Shown piece by piece: positions 57,230 to 64,000 of a stretch of 64,000 nucleotides of DNA. The translations under genes and the position numbers were made by a program. This stretch comes from Rhizobium rhizogenes (GTDB lineage: Bacteria > Pseudomonadota > Alphaproteobacteria > Rhizobiales > Rhizobiaceae), in the NCBI RefSeq assembly GCF_002005205.3, contig NZ_CP019701.2:1364001-1428000 (forward strand). Direction: 5' to 3'. How positions within the stretch are numbered: the first letter of the stretch is position 1; each line of letters begins with the position of its first letter. The notes under the pieces were generated by a model. That model was not told the origin of the DNA, made no database searches, and saw only the letters and a list, made by a program, of their open reading frames with translations.

Positions 57230-57883
57230 TCACAAATGCCGCGCAATATGGGTGCTGAGCGGCAGATAAGGCGCCTCAAACAGCTCTTCCTTTTCGAAGC
57301 GGCTGCCGGTCTTGGAAAAGCGGGTCATCACGCAACGGTCGTCCTCGACGATGATCGGCGCGATCATCATTCCACCCGAAACGATCTGCTCGGCAAAGAA
57401 GCGGGGCATGGTGGTGAAGGCAGCCGTGGAAACGATCCGGTCGAAGGTGCCCTCGCCCACAAGCCCGTTGCTGCCATCGGCCTGGCGAATGACGACATTG
57501 CGGATGGAAAGGTCATCGAGACAGTTCTGCGCCTGCTGCACCAGCGTCTTGTAACGCTCCAGCGAAAACACCCGCTCCACCCGGCGGGCAATGATCGCCG
57601 TCATGAAACCGCTGCCGGTGCCGATTTCCAGCACGCGCTGGCCGGGTTTCAGCTGCAGGCGGGCTAGGATCTTCACCGCCATGTCGGCGCCTTCCATGAA
57701 GGCGCCGCAGTCGATCGGGATCGTGCGGCTGGAATAGGCGTCGGCCGCAAATTGCGGCGGCACGAATTTGGAGCGCGGTGTCTGCTCCACCGCCGTCAAG
57801 AGATCAAGGTCGGAAATCCCCTCGCCCCTTAAGCGGAGAACGAGAGCGGCAAAACCTTCCTTTTCGACCATTGCGGATTTCAA
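57230..57883 (-). CDS. pcm: Protein-L-isoaspartate O-methyltransferase-family protein
   Basis: The 217-residue protein has the family SAM-binding motif [19 protein letters not shown], the start region [11 protein letters not shown] and later [24 protein letters not shown] sequence ([20 protein letters not shown]). The substrate-recognition block that usually reads TISQP with the isoaspartyl-contacting Ser is different here ([20 protein letters not shown]), so true isoaspartate repair activity is likely but not certain. Its start overlaps the surE stop by four bases. The surE-pcm-nlpD order is conserved from E. coli to Rhizobiaceae. Confidence 0.88.
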   Translation of the reverse strand: MKSAMVEKEGFAALVLRLRGEGISDLDLLTAVEQTPRSKFVPPQFAADAYSSRTIPIDCGAFMEGADMAVKILARLQLKPGQRVLEIGTGSGFMTAIIARRVERVFSLERYKTLVQQAQNCLDDLSIRNVVIRQADGSNGLVGEGTFDRIVSTAAFTTMPRFFAEQIVSGGMMIAPIIVEDDRCVMTRFSKTGSRFEKEELFEAPYLPLSTHIARHL

Positions 57884-58650
57884 TCGGCGACTCCGAATCC
57901 AAGTGCTTGCGCAACCCGATCCTTCACCGTGTAGTCCGTCAGGTCAAGCTTAAGCGGCGTGACTGAAATCTTGCCATGCTTCAGGGCGTGAATATCGGTG
58001 CCTTCGCGGAAGGTGCCGAGACGTTCGCCGAAGCGCAGCCAGTAATAGGGGAAACCGCGGCCGTCCTGTCGTTCTTCCACCGTCAGGCCGAAATCGAGCT
58101 TGCCCTGCCCGGTCACGGAAACACCCTGCACATCCTTGGGCGCGCAATTGGGGAAATTGAGATTGAGGAAGGTGCCATCAGGCAGATCGACATTCATCAG
58201 CTTGCGCAGAAGATCCGGCGCATAGGTTTCGGCGACTTCCCACGGCACGACACGGCCGTCGGCATGGCTGAAGGCCTGGCTGAGCGCGAAGGAACGCACG
58301 CCCTGCAGCGTGCCTTCGATGGCGCCGGCAATGGTGCCGGAATAGGTCACGTCATCGGCCATGTTGGCGCCGGCATTGACGCCCGACAGCACGAGGTCGG
58401 GCTTCTCAGGCAGAACTTCGCGAATACCCATGATGACGCAATCGGTCGGTGTGCCGCGCAGCGCATAATGTTTGTCGGAAACTTTTCGCAGGCGCAACGG
58501 CTCGGAAAGCGTCAGCGAATGAGCAAGGCCGCTCTGGTCGGTCTCGGGCGCGACGATCCAGACATCGTCGGACAGCGTGCGGGCGATACGCTCCAGCACG
58601 GCCAGACCCTCGGCGTGGATACCGTCGTCATTCGTCAGCAAAATCCGCAT
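57880..58650 (-). CDS. surE: 5'-nucleotidase SurE
   Basis: SurE is a metal-dependent nucleoside-5'-monophosphate phosphatase that also has exopolyphosphatase activity. The 256-residue protein starts [20 protein letters not shown] with the metal-binding Asp pair, has [20 protein letters not shown] with the conserved Ser/Asn ligands, and [20 protein letters not shown]. The start overlaps nothing upstream; a family A repeat separates it from serS by 173 bp. The stop overlaps the pcm start by four bases, so translation is coupled. Confidence 0.96.
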   Translation of the reverse strand: MRILLTNDDGIHAEGLAVLERIARTLSDDVWIVAPETDQSGLAHSLTLSEPLRLRKVSDKHYALRGTPTDCVIMGIREVLPEKPDLVLSGVNAGANMADDVTYSGTIAGAIEGTLQGVRSFALSQAFSHADGRVVPWEVAETYAPDLLRKLMNVDLPDGTFLNLNFPNCAPKDVQGVSVTGQGKLDFGLTVEERQDGRGFPYYWLRFGERLGTFREGTDIHALKHGKISVTPLKLDLTDYTVKDRVAQALGFGVAD

Positions 58651-58697
58651 GTTTTCTCTCCGCTTTCATGTCGCAGGGGACGAAGCATCTTCTCCTC

Positions 58698-58812
58698 CGT
58701 CATGCCGGACCTGATCCGGCATCCAGCCGACGCGCGTCTGCGCGGCGGGAAGGACTCTTTTCAGCCCAAGGACTTGGGCTGTCTGGATGCCGGATCAAGT
58801 CCGGCATGACGG
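58698..58812. repeat. Dispersed palindromic repeat, family A, copy 7
   Basis: This 115-bp copy is the cleanest: arms CGTCATGCCGGACCTGATCC and GGATCAAGTCCGGCATGACG pair nearly perfectly, with a middle CGACGCGCGTCTGCGCGGCG and the hairpin CAGCCCAAGGACTTGGGCTG. It lies between serS and surE on the minus strand, so it is inside an apparent operon. Confidence 0.82.
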
Positions 58813-58823
58813 TAGTCTAATTC

Positions 58824-60107
58824 TCAAGCCGCCTTCTCGATGCGCGTCAGACCGCCCATATAGGGCAGCAGCACGTCTGGAATTGTGACGGAACCGTCGT
58901 CATTCAGATAATTTTCGAGAACCGCGATCAGGCAGCGGCCGACGGCCGTGCCCGAACCGTTCAGCGTGTGAACGAACTTCGTCGCCTTGTCGTCCTTGCC
59001 GCGATAACGCGCATTCATGCGCCGGCCCTGGAAATCGCCGCAGACCGAGCAGGAGGAAATTTCGCGATAGGTGTCCTGGCCGGGCAGCCAGACTTCCAGA
59101 TCGTAGGTCTTGCGCGCGCCAAAACCCATGTCGCCAGTGCACAGCGTCATGGTGCGGAAATGCAGGCCGAGACGCTTCAGCACTTCTTCGGCGCAGGCCG
59201 TCATGCGCTCATGCTCGGCAACAGCGCTTTCCGCATCGGTAATGGAGACGAGTTCGCATTTCCAGAACTGATGCTGGCGCAGCATGCCGCGCGTGTCGCG
59301 GCCGGCCGAACCCGCTTCCGAACGGAAGGACGGTGTGAGCGCGGTGAAACGCAGCGGCAGTTTTTCCTGCTCGAGAATTTCGCCGGACACGAGGTTGGTC
59401 AGCGTCACTTCCGCCGTCGGGATCAACCAGCGGCCATCAGTGGTCTTGAACAGGTCCTCGGCAAATTTCGGCAATTGCCCGGTGCCGAACATCGCCTCGT
59501 CACGCACCATCAGCGGCGAAGAAACTTCCGTGTAACCGTGTTCCGTCGTGTGCAGGTCGATCATGAACTGGCCGAGCGCCCGCTCCAGCCGCGCCAGCTG
59601 GCTGGTCAGAACGGTAAAACGCGAACCCGAAAGCTTGGCGGCACGCTCGAAATCCATGTAGCCGAGCGCTTCGCCAATCTCGAAATGCTCCTTCGCCTCA
59701 TGGTTCCAGCCGGGCTTCTGGCCGACAACGCGGGTGACCACATTGTCGTGCTCGTCCTTGCCGTCGGGCACATCGTCGAAGGGAATGTTCGGCAGGCGCG
59801 ACAAAGCGTCGTTCAGCTCGGCGGTGACCTGACGGTCCTCCTCCTCGGCGCGCGGCATGTTTTCCTTGATGTCGGCGACTTCGGCTTTAAGTTTTTCCGC
59901 AAGCTCCATGTTCTTCTGCGCCATGGCGGCGCCGATTTCCTTGGAGGCGGCATTACGCCGGGACTGCATGTCCTGCAGGGACTGGATGACGGAACGGCGC
60001 TTTTCATCAAGGGCGATCAGGCCGCTCGCGGCAGGCTCAACGCCACGCCGTGCAAGAGCCGCATCGAAGGCTTCGGGGTTTTCGCGTATCCATTTAATGT
60101 CGTGCAT
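58824..60107 (-). CDS. serS: Seryl-tRNA synthetase
   Basis: SerS charges tRNA-Ser. The 427-residue protein has the N-terminal coiled-coil arm (about residues 30-100, with [20 protein letters not shown]) and the class II motifs: [20 protein letters not shown] (motif 2) and [17 protein letters not shown] (motif 3). ATG 60107 gives the standard [20 protein letters not shown] start; a longer frame to 60134 has no ribosome site. It is flanked by tatC upstream and surE downstream on the same strand, a normal order in Rhizobiaceae. Confidence 0.97.
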   Translation of the reverse strand: MHDIKWIRENPEAFDAALARRGVEPAASGLIALDEKRRSVIQSLQDMQSRRNAASKEIGAAMAQKNMELAEKLKAEVADIKENMPRAEEEDRQVTAELNDALSRLPNIPFDDVPDGKDEHDNVVTRVVGQKPGWNHEAKEHFEIGEALGYMDFERAAKLSGSRFTVLTSQLARLERALGQFMIDLHTTEHGYTEVSSPLMVRDEAMFGTGQLPKFAEDLFKTTDGRWLIPTAEVTLTNLVSGEILEQEKLPLRFTALTPSFRSEAGSAGRDTRGMLRQHQFWKCELVSITDAESAVAEHERMTACAEEVLKRLGLHFRTMTLCTGDMGFGARKTYDLEVWLPGQDTYREISSCSVCGDFQGRRMNARYRGKDDKATKFVHTLNGSGTAVGRCLIAVLENYLNDDGSVTIPDVLLPYMGGLTRIEKAA

Positions 60108-60211
60108 CGTCGTTCCAGACCGTTGTTGCTTCACCCGTGTTTATCAGCAAAACGCCGGGCGAAAGGCCCGGCGCGAGGAGATTGAATGAGCGGGAAGACC
60201 GGGGCGAACCG

Positions 60212-61015
60212 TCAGGTTTCTTCCAGCTCCGTGCTTTTGGATTCCGCCGCACGTTTCCTCTCCACGAGTCGAGCCATGTAGATGGAAATCTCGTAGAGAA
60301 TGATCGCAGGCAGCGCAAGACCGATCTGGGACATGGGATCGGGCGGCGTCAGGACGGCCGCGACCACAAAGGCCATGACGATGGCGAACTTGCGCTTTTC
60401 ACGCAGCCAGTCGCTGGTCAGAAGCCCGACGCGCGCCAGAAGCGTGGTGACGACCGGCAGCTGGAACACCAGACCAAAGGACAGCACCAGCGTCATGATG
60501 AGGCTGAGATATTCCGACACCTTCGGCATCAGCGAAATCGCCACCTCGCCATCCTCGGGCAATTGCTGCATGGCGAGGAAGAACCACATGACCATGGGCG
60601 TGAAGAAGAAATAGACGAGCGCCGCACCGATGAGGAAGAGGATCGGCGATGCGATGAGGAACGGCAGGAAGGCGGCGCGCTCGTTCTTGTAGAGACCGGG
60701 CGCCACGAATTTATAGAGCTGCGAGGCGATCACCGGAAAGGAGATCACCATGGCGCCGAACATCGCGACCTTGATCTGCGTGAAGAAGAATTCCTGCGGC
60801 GCGGTATAGATCAGCGACGATTTCGTCACATCCAGCCCGGCCCAGAGCACCGCCCATTTATAGGGGATGACAAGCAGGTTGAAGAGGTGTTTGGCAACGG
60901 CAAAACAGGCGATGAAGGCGACGAAAAACGCGCCGAGCGACCAGATCAGCCGCGTGCGCAGTTCCATGAGGTGCTCGATAAGCGGCTGCGGCTTATCCTC
61001 GATATCCCCGCTCAT
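60212..61015 (-). CDS. tatC: Twin-arginine translocase subunit TatC
   Basis: TatC is the six-helix core receptor of the Tat exporter, which moves folded proteins such as molybdoenzymes into the periplasm. The 267-residue protein has the N-terminal conserved QPLIEHLMELRTRLIWS, the loop KSSLIYTAPQEFFFTQIKVA and FVVAAVLTPPDPMSQIGLAL near the end. It overlaps the tatB stop by four bases, as in an operon. The position next to molybdenum-cofactor genes in the window fits a shared need for Tat substrates, though they are far apart. Confidence 0.95.
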   Translation of the reverse strand: MSGDIEDKPQPLIEHLMELRTRLIWSLGAFFVAFIACFAVAKHLFNLLVIPYKWAVLWAGLDVTKSSLIYTAPQEFFFTQIKVAMFGAMVISFPVIASQLYKFVAPGLYKNERAAFLPFLIASPILFLIGAALVYFFFTPMVMWFFLAMQQLPEDGEVAISLMPKVSEYLSLIMTLVLSFGLVFQLPVVTTLLARVGLLTSDWLREKRKFAIVMAFVVAAVLTPPDPMSQIGLALPAIILYEISIYMARLVERKRAAESKSTELEET

Positions 61016-61731
61016 GCTTCATCCTTTTTGGGCTTTGCAGCCTTTGTTTTTGCCGCTCTCGCCGGTTTGGCATCGGCCACCACCGTGGCCTTCTCGGCTT
61101 CAGCCTTCTTGACGGCCGCCTTTTTGGCGACGGCCTTCACGGCAGGTTTCGGAGCGGCGGGTTCGCTGGTCTTCGCAGCAGCGACGGTTTCCGGCGTTGC
61201 GGCGGCCTTGCTGCGGGCGGTGCGTTTCGGCTTGGCGGCAACCGCTTCGGCCTCCACGGTCGCAATCGATTTCGCCCGTGCCCGCTTCGGCTTCTCGGCC
61301 GCAGCGACAGGTGCGGCGGCGACAGGCGGCGCATCCGGCAGCTTCATCTCTGACTCAGGCACGCTCACAAGCGGCGCGACCGGCTCGCTTGCCGCCGGTG
61401 CCGGTGTGGACGAAAGGCCTTCCGGCGGAGTGGTCGCCTTCTGGAGATCGGACTTGATCTCGTTGCCAAGCTGGCGAAGCGGGTTCATCGCATCGCGCAG
61501 CGAATTGGTGGGGTTGAGATTGCGGACATCGGAAATCGTCTGGCGCACATCGTCCATATCGGCCTCTTTCAAGGCCTCATCGAACTGGGTGCGGAAGTCC
61601 CCCGCCATCTTGCGAAGGCCGGCCATCGTCTTGCCGAAGGCGCGGATCATGGGCGGCAAGTCTTTTGGTCCGACGACCACGATCAGCACGACCGCAATCA
61701 CCAGAAGCTCGCTCCAGCCGATATCAAACAT
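61012..61731 (-). CDS. tatB: Twin-arginine translocase subunit TatB with long Lys/Ala-rich tail
   Basis: TatB helps TatC recognise signal peptides. The 239-residue protein begins MFDIGWSELLVIAVVLIVVV with the short helix and the FGKTMAGLRKMAGDFRTQFD amphipathic segment. The last ~100 residues are an unusual, low-complexity Lys/Ala-rich tail (KPKRARAKSIATVEAEAVAA, KPAVKAVAKKAAVKKAEAEK, ending KTKAAKPKKDEA). Many alphaproteobacterial TatB proteins have long tails, but the repeat character here resembles that of trigger factor in the same window. The ATG at 61731 directly follows a TTG that could also start the frame. Confidence 0.93.
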   Translation of the reverse strand: MFDIGWSELLVIAVVLIVVVGPKDLPPMIRAFGKTMAGLRKMAGDFRTQFDEALKEADMDDVRQTISDVRNLNPTNSLRDAMNPLRQLGNEIKSDLQKATTPPEGLSSTPAPAASEPVAPLVSVPESEMKLPDAPPVAAAPVAAAEKPKRARAKSIATVEAEAVAAKPKRTARSKAAATPETVAAAKTSEPAAPKPAVKAVAKKAAVKKAEAEKATVVADAKPARAAKTKAAKPKKDEA

Positions 61732-61788
61732 CAATATGCTCCCGAGACCCTAACGCCAGTCAGTCTCACACCAAGCGGCAAAGGCCGC

Positions 61789-61995
61789 TTACTTGATCTC
61801 GTCAGCCTTGTGGTCGACGGTCTTCGTGTTGGCATCGGCCGGCGGCGGCGTCTGGTCTTCGTCAGCCATGCCCTTCTTGAAGCTCTTGATGCCCTTCGCG
61901 ACATCGCCCATCAGTTCCGGGATCTTGCCGCGTCCGAAAAGGACGAGAACAATCACCAGCACGATGAGCCAATGCCACACACTAAAAGAACCCAT
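61789..61995 (-). CDS. tatA: Twin-arginine translocase subunit TatA
   Basis: TatA forms the protein-conducting channel of the Tat pathway. The 68-residue protein has the expected short helix and hinge [20 protein letters not shown] followed by [20 protein letters not shown], then a charged tail. It is 57 bp upstream of tatB on the same strand, giving the canonical tatA-tatB-tatC operon. Confidence 0.95.
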   Translation of the reverse strand: MGSFSVWHWLIVLVIVLVLFGRGKIPELMGDVAKGIKSFKKGMADEDQTPPPADANTKTVDHKADEIK

Positions 61996-62123
61996 AACTG
62001 AAACTCCTGAATTTCGCTTTCAGACGATGTAAGACGTTTGAAACGCTTTTTCAAACGACAAATCGTCGCTTCTACAGCGAGTGTACATAAAGTTTTCGTG
62101 GCATCGCCCGCAGGTCGGCAATA

Positions 62124-62858
62124 TCAGTCGTCGCCATCGCCGCCGCCCGGCGCGAGCAGGCCCAGTTCCTCGAGATCGAGCTGCGTGATCGGGTCTTCGT
62201 CCTCACGCAATTCATCGCTCATCATCGGCAGAGGCACGCCGAAATTCGAGGGTATGCGGCCGGAAAGCAGCCCCGCGCCCTTCAGCTCCTCAAGGCCCGG
62301 CAGATCGCGCAATTCCTCAAGGCCGAAATGGTCGAGAAACTCCACTGTGGTGCCGATCGTCACCGGCCTGCCGGGTGTGCGCCTGCGCCCACGGAACCTG
62401 ACCCAGCCCGCCTCCATCAGCACATCAAGCGTGCCGCGCGAGGTCTGCACGCCACGGATTTCCTCGATTTCGGCGCGTGTCACCGGTTGATGATATGCGA
62501 TAATCGCCAGAACTTCCAGCGCGGCGCGTGACAGCTTCTTCGGCTCCTTTTCCTCGGCACGGATGACGAAGGAGAGATCGCCGGCGGTGCGGAAGGCCCA
62601 TTGCCCGCCCACCTGCACGAGATTGACGCCGCGCTCGGCATAAAGAACCTTCAGGCGTTGCAGGATGGCGATGACATCCATGCCGCGCGGCAGACGTTCC
62701 GCGATGAAGCCTACTGACACCGGTTCGGCGGAAGCAAAGACCAAAGCCTCGGCGATACGCTCGGCCTCCTTAAGCTGGCGCTCGGAAAATACCGGGGGCT
62801 CGGCGCCCGCACCATCAGTCACGATGGTGGCCTCGGCGGTCTCATCGTCATTCATCAT
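62124..62858 (-). CDS. scpB: Segregation and condensation protein B
   Basis: ScpB is a winged-helix partner of ScpA and SMC in chromosome condensation. The 244-residue protein has the two winged-helix repeats: AEALVFASAEPVSVGFIAER and LEVLAIIAYHQPVTRAEIEE, RGVQTSRGTLDVLMEAGWVR, with the hallmark GRPVTIGTTVEFLDHFGLEEL. The last ~40 residues are acidic (EELGLLAPGGGDGDD). Its start overlaps the scpA stop by about 11 bases; ATG 62858 has AAGGA upstream, though ATG 62855 or a longer frame to 62876 are possible. It is followed by tatA after 128 bp. Confidence 0.94.
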   Translation of the reverse strand: MMNDDETAEATIVTDGAGAEPPVFSERQLKEAERIAEALVFASAEPVSVGFIAERLPRGMDVIAILQRLKVLYAERGVNLVQVGGQWAFRTAGDLSFVIRAEEKEPKKLSRAALEVLAIIAYHQPVTRAEIEEIRGVQTSRGTLDVLMEAGWVRFRGRRRTPGRPVTIGTTVEFLDHFGLEELRDLPGLEELKGAGLLSGRIPSNFGVPLPMMSDELREDEDPITQLDLEELGLLAPGGGDGDD

Positions 62859-63696
62859 TGCCAGTCCTTTCGGCATTCACCGCACGGTCGTCCCTTGTGC
62901 CCCGGCGCATATAGATGGGCTGGAAAGCCCCCTCCTGCCGGATTTGCAGCGACCCCTCGCGCACCAGCTCCAGCGAGGCGGCAAAGGCGCTGGCGATCGC
63001 CGTCACCCGCATGGCGGGATCCGGCACATATTGCAGCAGATATTGATCGAGCACGGTCCATTCACCGACATCGCCAAGCAGATTGGTCAGAAGCTCGCGC
63101 GCCTCGACCAGCGACCAGACCTGCCGCTTTTCAATCGTGACCTGGGTGATCGCCTGCCGCTGGCGCAGATTGGCATAGGCGCTGAGCAGATCATAAAGAT
63201 TGGCCTCATAGGCCGAGCGGTTGACATGCGGAATATGCTCCGGCGCGCCACGGGCAAAAACATCGCGGCCGAGCTGGGCACGGTTGACGAGGCGTTCGGC
63301 CGCCTCGCGCATCGCTTCCAGGCGTTTCAGCCGGAAGGCGAGCGTCGCGGCCATTTCCTCACCCGAGGGACCGTCATCCTTCGATTGTTGCGGAATGAGG
63401 AGCTTGGATTTCAGGAAGGCGAGCCACGCCGCCATGACGAGATAATCGGCGGCAAGCTCGATACGCACGCGCCGCGCGCTTTCCACGAATTGCAGATATT
63501 GTTCGGCAAGCGCCAGCACCGAAATGCGCGACAGATCGACCTTCTGCGTGCGGGCAAGATGCAACAGTAGATCGAGAGGGCCTTCGAAACCCGCGACATC
63601 GATGACCAGCCCGGCCTCACCCGTCAGCCGCTCCGGCGTCACATCCTGCCAGAGCTTGTCCATCGGTGTTAAATTGCGAGACTTGTCTGCGGCCAT
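62848..63696 (-). CDS. scpA: Segregation and condensation protein A
   Basis: ScpA is the kleisin that links the SMC heads. The 282-residue protein shows FEGPLDLLLHLARTQKVDLS, ADYLVMAAWLAFLKSKLLIP, and the C-terminal winged helix region ITQVTIEKRQVWSLVEAREL with RVTAIASAFAASLELVREG. The N-terminal part before this (MAADKSRNLTPMDKLWQ) is polar. It is coupled to scpB by overlap and follows nagZ by 58 bp on the same strand, an order conserved in Rhizobiales. Confidence 0.95.
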   Translation of the reverse strand: MAADKSRNLTPMDKLWQDVTPERLTGEAGLVIDVAGFEGPLDLLLHLARTQKVDLSRISVLALAEQYLQFVESARRVRIELAADYLVMAAWLAFLKSKLLIPQQSKDDGPSGEEMAATLAFRLKRLEAMREAAERLVNRAQLGRDVFARGAPEHIPHVNRSAYEANLYDLLSAYANLRQRQAITQVTIEKRQVWSLVEARELLTNLLGDVGEWTVLDQYLLQYVPDPAMRVTAIASAFAASLELVREGSLQIRQEGAFQPIYMRRGTRDDRAVNAERTGNDE

Positions 63697-63754
63697 TGTT
63701 CCATCCGCCGGGCGTCCGGCCTGTCGTCCCGAGTAACGGGCCGCCGCCCGATCG

Positions 63755-64000
63755 TCAGGAAACGGCCCACATGGCGTTGAATTCGGCTCTCAGCTCTGCT
63801 TCGTCGGAAGGGTCCGCAGCGGGGAAACCCGCTTCCACGGCCCGCACCCGCTCCAGCGAACGGCCGGAAAGAATGGGAACCTCCTTCACGACCTCCAGCA
63901 TTTCACCCATCACGCCGTTGCAATGCAAGACTATATCGCAGCCGCCCGCAACAATATTCGCAGCTCTTTCACCAAGCGTGCCCTTCAGCGCATTCATGGA
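63755..64000 (-). CDS. nagZ: Beta-N-acetylhexosaminidase NagZ, C-terminal part
   Basis: NagZ removes N-acetylglucosamine from peptidoglycan fragments during cell-wall recycling. Only the last ~81 residues are present; the gene continues past the right edge. The visible part carries MNALKGTLGERAANIVAGGC and IVLHCNGVMGEMLEVVKEVP, matching the end of the GH3 catalytic domain (the DxxM-ALxG region and CDxxLxCN). It is upstream of scpA on the same strand and is probably co-transcribed. Confidence 0.9.
   Translation of the reverse strand, partial: SMNALKGTLGERAANIVAGGCDIVLHCNGVMGEMLEVVKEVPILSGRSLERVRAVEAGFPAADPSDEAELRAEFNAMWAVS

Overview
This 64 kb window looks like ordinary chromosome of an alphaproteobacterium of the family Rhizobiaceae, most likely the Agrobacterium tumefaciens complex. 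The basis is high-GC codon usage, frequent GTG/TTG starts with GGAG-type ribosome sites, the run nagZ-scpA-scpB-tatABC-serS-surE-pcm-nlpD, STAS-fused MlaE, DUF2865, DUF1127 and DUF1003 proteins, and the rhizobial type of intergenic palindromic repeats. The species call is inference. No phage, transposase, integrase or CRISPR array was seen.

Layout. 0-2.3 kb (minus): Mla phospholipid transporter (mlaE-mlaF-mlaD, the last cut by the edge). 2.4-13 kb: an enolase-superfamily epimerase (dgcA), an LpxH-like phosphoesterase, malic enzyme maeB, a DUF2865 protein, bluB behind a cobalamin riboswitch, a TolB-like protein, a VOC protein and nadE. 13-25 kb: an LTA-synthase-like phosphoglycerol transferase, a DUF1003 protein, sthA, an outer-membrane-like protein, a small P-loop kinase, trigger factor, tRNA-Leu(UAG), two DUF1127 microproteins and trmFO. 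25-28 kb (minus): three TadE/TadG pseudopilin-like genes. 28-33.4 kb: frmA, then a compact four-gene set (acyltransferase-like, acyl carrier protein, AMP ligase, PLP decarboxylase). 33.4-38.8 kb (minus): pabB, then coaD-ppiA-ppiB-queA-tgt. 39-39.7 kb: three tiny membrane-protein genes with stress-sigma-like promoters. 39.9-45.4 kb: ppiD-like, trpD, trpC, moaC, moeA. 45.9-55 kb: a diguanylate cyclase, a PPOX flavoprotein, a Kef-type antiporter, DUF971, moaA, two exporters, mobA and mobB. 55.3-64 kb (minus): nlpD-like, pcm, surE, serS, tatC-tatB-tatA, scpB-scpA and the end of nagZ.

Functional themes: molybdenum-cofactor synthesis (moaA, moaC, moeA, mobA, mobB) in two blocks; cell envelope (Mla, LTA-synthase-like, NlpD-like, NagZ, Tat, PpiD-like, Tad); queuosine tRNA modification (queA-tgt) plus trmFO; and cofactors (bluB, nadE, coaD, pabB).

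The most interesting candidates are: (1) the carrier-protein set at 29.4-33.4 kb, whose first gene appears to start at a CTG and which may carry out amino-acid activation, decarboxylation on a carrier and acyl transfer; (2) the trio of small membrane proteins at 39.0-39.6 kb, two of them behind EcfG-like promoters and downstream of a duplicated GAAC-containing block; (3) GTTC-N7-GTTC sites in three intergenic regions; (4) a perfect 67-bp inverted repeat ahead of sthA; and (5) a dispersed two-arm repeat family of seven copies.
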